Below, piece after piece: positions 14,364-15,375 of a stretch of DNA of 15,375 bases; the stretch's first letter is position 1; every line of letters begins with the position of its first letter. The stretch covers positions 1 to 15,375 of the forward strand of contig PUMS01000468.1 of assembly GCA_003551485.1 (NCBI GenBank), written 5' to 3'. The notes under the pieces are model-generated. The model was not told where the DNA came from. It did not search any database and saw only the letters and a program-made list of their open reading frames with translations. Position numbers and translations under genes: made by a program. The stretch is from Phycisphaeraceae bacterium (GTDB lineage Bacteria; Planctomycetota; Phycisphaerae; Phycisphaerales; Phycisphaeraceae).

Positions 14364-15194
14364 TCACAACTCGCCGCGCCGTTCCTTCTCGCGGACGACC
14401 TCGATGCAGTACTTGGCCCACGGTTTGGCCTCGAGCCGCTCTCGCTTGATCGGCACACCGGTCTCAACGCACACGCCGTAGTAGCCCTGCTCCATCCGGT
14501 ACAGCGCATCTTCGATCTCAGCCAGCAGGCGGCGTTCGGAGGCCAGCAGGCCGAGGGTGAACTCCTGCTCGTAGTTGTCCGAGCCGACATCGGCCATGTG
14601 CAGGGGCAGGTTCGAGATATTGCCGCTGCGGCTGTTTCGCTCATCGTTGAGCGATTCGACATCGCCGAGCAACTCGGCACGGTGCTCGAGCAGGCGCTGG
14701 CGGAAGTGTTCGAGGTCCCTCTTGGTCAGACCGGTCTTGACCTTTCGCAGTTCATCCTCGGTGGGCGGCTCGCGATCGGGGTCGGCGAGCATCTGGGCGA
14801 TGGTCTGCGGGTCGAGCGGCTGACCGTTGCCCCCCGGGCCGGTATTGCCGGGGCCCGTGGCATCGGTGTGGGTCGCGGGCGGTGCGGCGGGGGCAGTGGC
14901 TCCCTGCTGGTGTTCGACCGGCGCGGGCGGGGCCTCGGCGGGCTGCTGCGCGGCTTTGGGTCTGGTGGTGGTCTTCTTCTTCGTCTTCCTGGCGGTGGTG
15001 GAAGTGGACCGGGCCGCGGTCTTCTTGCGGCCGGTCGCCTTAGCGCCCGATGCGGTGGTGGTCGCGGCGACTTCCTTTTTTGAAGCCGCCTTCGATTTAC
15101 CTGCCTTCCTGGAAGCTCCCGCAGCCTTGCTGCTGCCCGTGCTGCTGGTCTTCCTGGTGACGGCCTTCTTGGCGGACTTTTTCTTCTTGGCCAC
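14364..15194 (-). CDS. DksA/TraR-like protein with histone H1-like Lys/Ala/Thr-rich N-terminal tail
   Basis: The protein has 276 residues. Residues 2-82 are a Lys/Ala/Ser/Thr-rich tail (AKKKKSAKKAVTRK..., KKTAAR, RKTKKKTTTR), like histone H1 C-termini and bacterial H1-like proteins. A Pro/Ala/Gly linker runs to about 125. Residues 150-276 resemble DksA/TraR: a helical hairpin (LTKRDLEHFRQRLLEHRAELL and EFTLGLLASERRLLAEIEDAL), then a zinc-finger-like module. Only cysteines 1 and 3 of the C-x2-C-x17-C-x2-C pattern remain (Cys242, Cys263); the others are Thr245 and Val266. Known DksA proteins bind the RNA polymerase secondary channel with ppGpp. The acidic tip motif here is unclear (DVGSD, 202-206). 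GTG 15194 is the likely start because GGAG (15202-15205) lies 7 nt upstream. lspA follows on the same strand. Confidence 0.88.
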   Translation of the reverse strand: MAKKKKSAKKAVTRKTSSTGSSKAAGASRKAGKSKAASKKEVAATTTASGAKATGRKKTAARSTSTTARKTKKKTTTRPKAAQQPAEAPPAPVEHQQGATAPAAPPATHTDATGPGNTGPGGNGQPLDPQTIAQMLADPDREPPTEDELRKVKTGLTKRDLEHFRQRLLEHRAELLGDVESLNDERNSRSGNISNLPLHMADVGSDNYEQEFTLGLLASERRLLAEIEDALYRMEQGYYGVCVETGVPIKRERLEAKPWAKYCIEVVREKERRGEL

Positions 15195-15292
15195 CGGCAC
15201 ACTCCGTAATTGCTTGTGTACTAGGTTGTTATGCAGCGTTGCCCATTTGGCTTCGCCGCGTGGTGGGTCGCCGCGGATCGACAAGATCGCCG

Positions 15293-15321
15293 ATTTTAGG
15301 CCCGCCGCGTTGATCCATCAA
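15293..15321 (-). promoter_or_regulatory. Sigma70-type promoter of the DksA-like gene and lspA
   Basis: TTGATG (15321-15316) and TAAAAT (15298-15293) read on minus with an optimal 17-nt spacer. This is the best promoter match in the window. The predicted start near 15286 gives a leader of about 90 nt before GTG 15194. Confidence 0.65.
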
Positions 15322-15322
15322 C
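15309..15322. promoter_or_regulatory. Perfect 14-bp palindrome over the -35 box, possible operator
   Basis: GTTGATCCATCAAC is a perfect inverted repeat (6-bp arms, 2-bp centre) that covers the -35 hexamer of the DksA-like gene promoter. A dimeric repressor bound here would block RNA polymerase. The binding protein is unknown. Confidence 0.35.
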
Positions 15323-15375
15323 AGACCCGCGGGCCTCTCATCCCCGCCTGCCCGGCTTCCGCCCGCGTCAGCGGA
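15323..15375. other. Right edge, no gene seen
   Basis: These last 53 nt lie upstream of the DksA-like gene promoter. They are GC-rich and show no start codon with a credible ribosome binding site or any coding signature that I can defend. Confidence 0.3.

Noticed and set aside
13586..15083. Plus-strand open frames of 287 and 276 codons opposite lspA and the DksA-like gene
   Set aside because: They are shadows of two well-supported minus-strand genes, with Gly-rich low complexity at the ends.

Overview
This is a GC-rich bacterial window with ten protein-coding genes, one of them cut by the left edge. I see no RNA gene, CRISPR array or insertion sequence. The organism is probably a planctomycete of the Phycisphaerae type. 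That is an inference from the high GC content, the scarcity of strong ribosome binding sites, the DksA-like protein with a histone H1-like tail beside an enlarged LspA, and the GH42-like hydrolase. No marker gene settles it.

Layout from left to right. Positions 1-215 (minus) hold the start of an M50 site-2-type metalloprotease with HEFGH. Positions 502-1218 (plus) are a classical short-chain dehydrogenase. Positions 1281-3479 (minus) are a GH42-like glycoside hydrolase. A GC-rich spacer follows, with a long run of G-tracts on the plus strand. Positions 3773-10285 (plus) are the accessory core of the window: three tightly packed genes that overlap at both junctions. They encode a protein of unknown family with a helix-hairpin-helix-like motif, a phospholipase D superfamily protein with two H-x-K...N motifs spaced as in Tdp1, and a 1019-residue SNF2/RapA-like helicase with large insertions.

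The right side is housekeeping. glyA (serine hydroxymethyltransferase) and metF (methylenetetrahydrofolate reductase) are both on minus, with a palindrome-rich spacer between them. A class I glutamine amidotransferase-like peptidase (C26 family) lies on plus, divergent from metF. Then come lspA (lipoprotein signal peptidase) and a DksA/TraR-like regulator, both on minus. Good sigma70-type promoters are visible upstream of metF, the DksA-like gene and the three-gene cassette.

How the genes work together. GlyA makes 5,10-methylene-THF and MetF reduces it to 5-methyl-THF for methionine synthesis, so these two are a functional pair. The nuclease-like and helicase-like proteins, joined by translational overlap to an unknown DNA-binding-like partner and with no methyltransferase in view, look like an anti-phage or DNA-processing system. 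They share part of the parts list of DISARM and NgoAVII-type restriction but do not match either architecture. That cassette is the main candidate for an undescribed system here.
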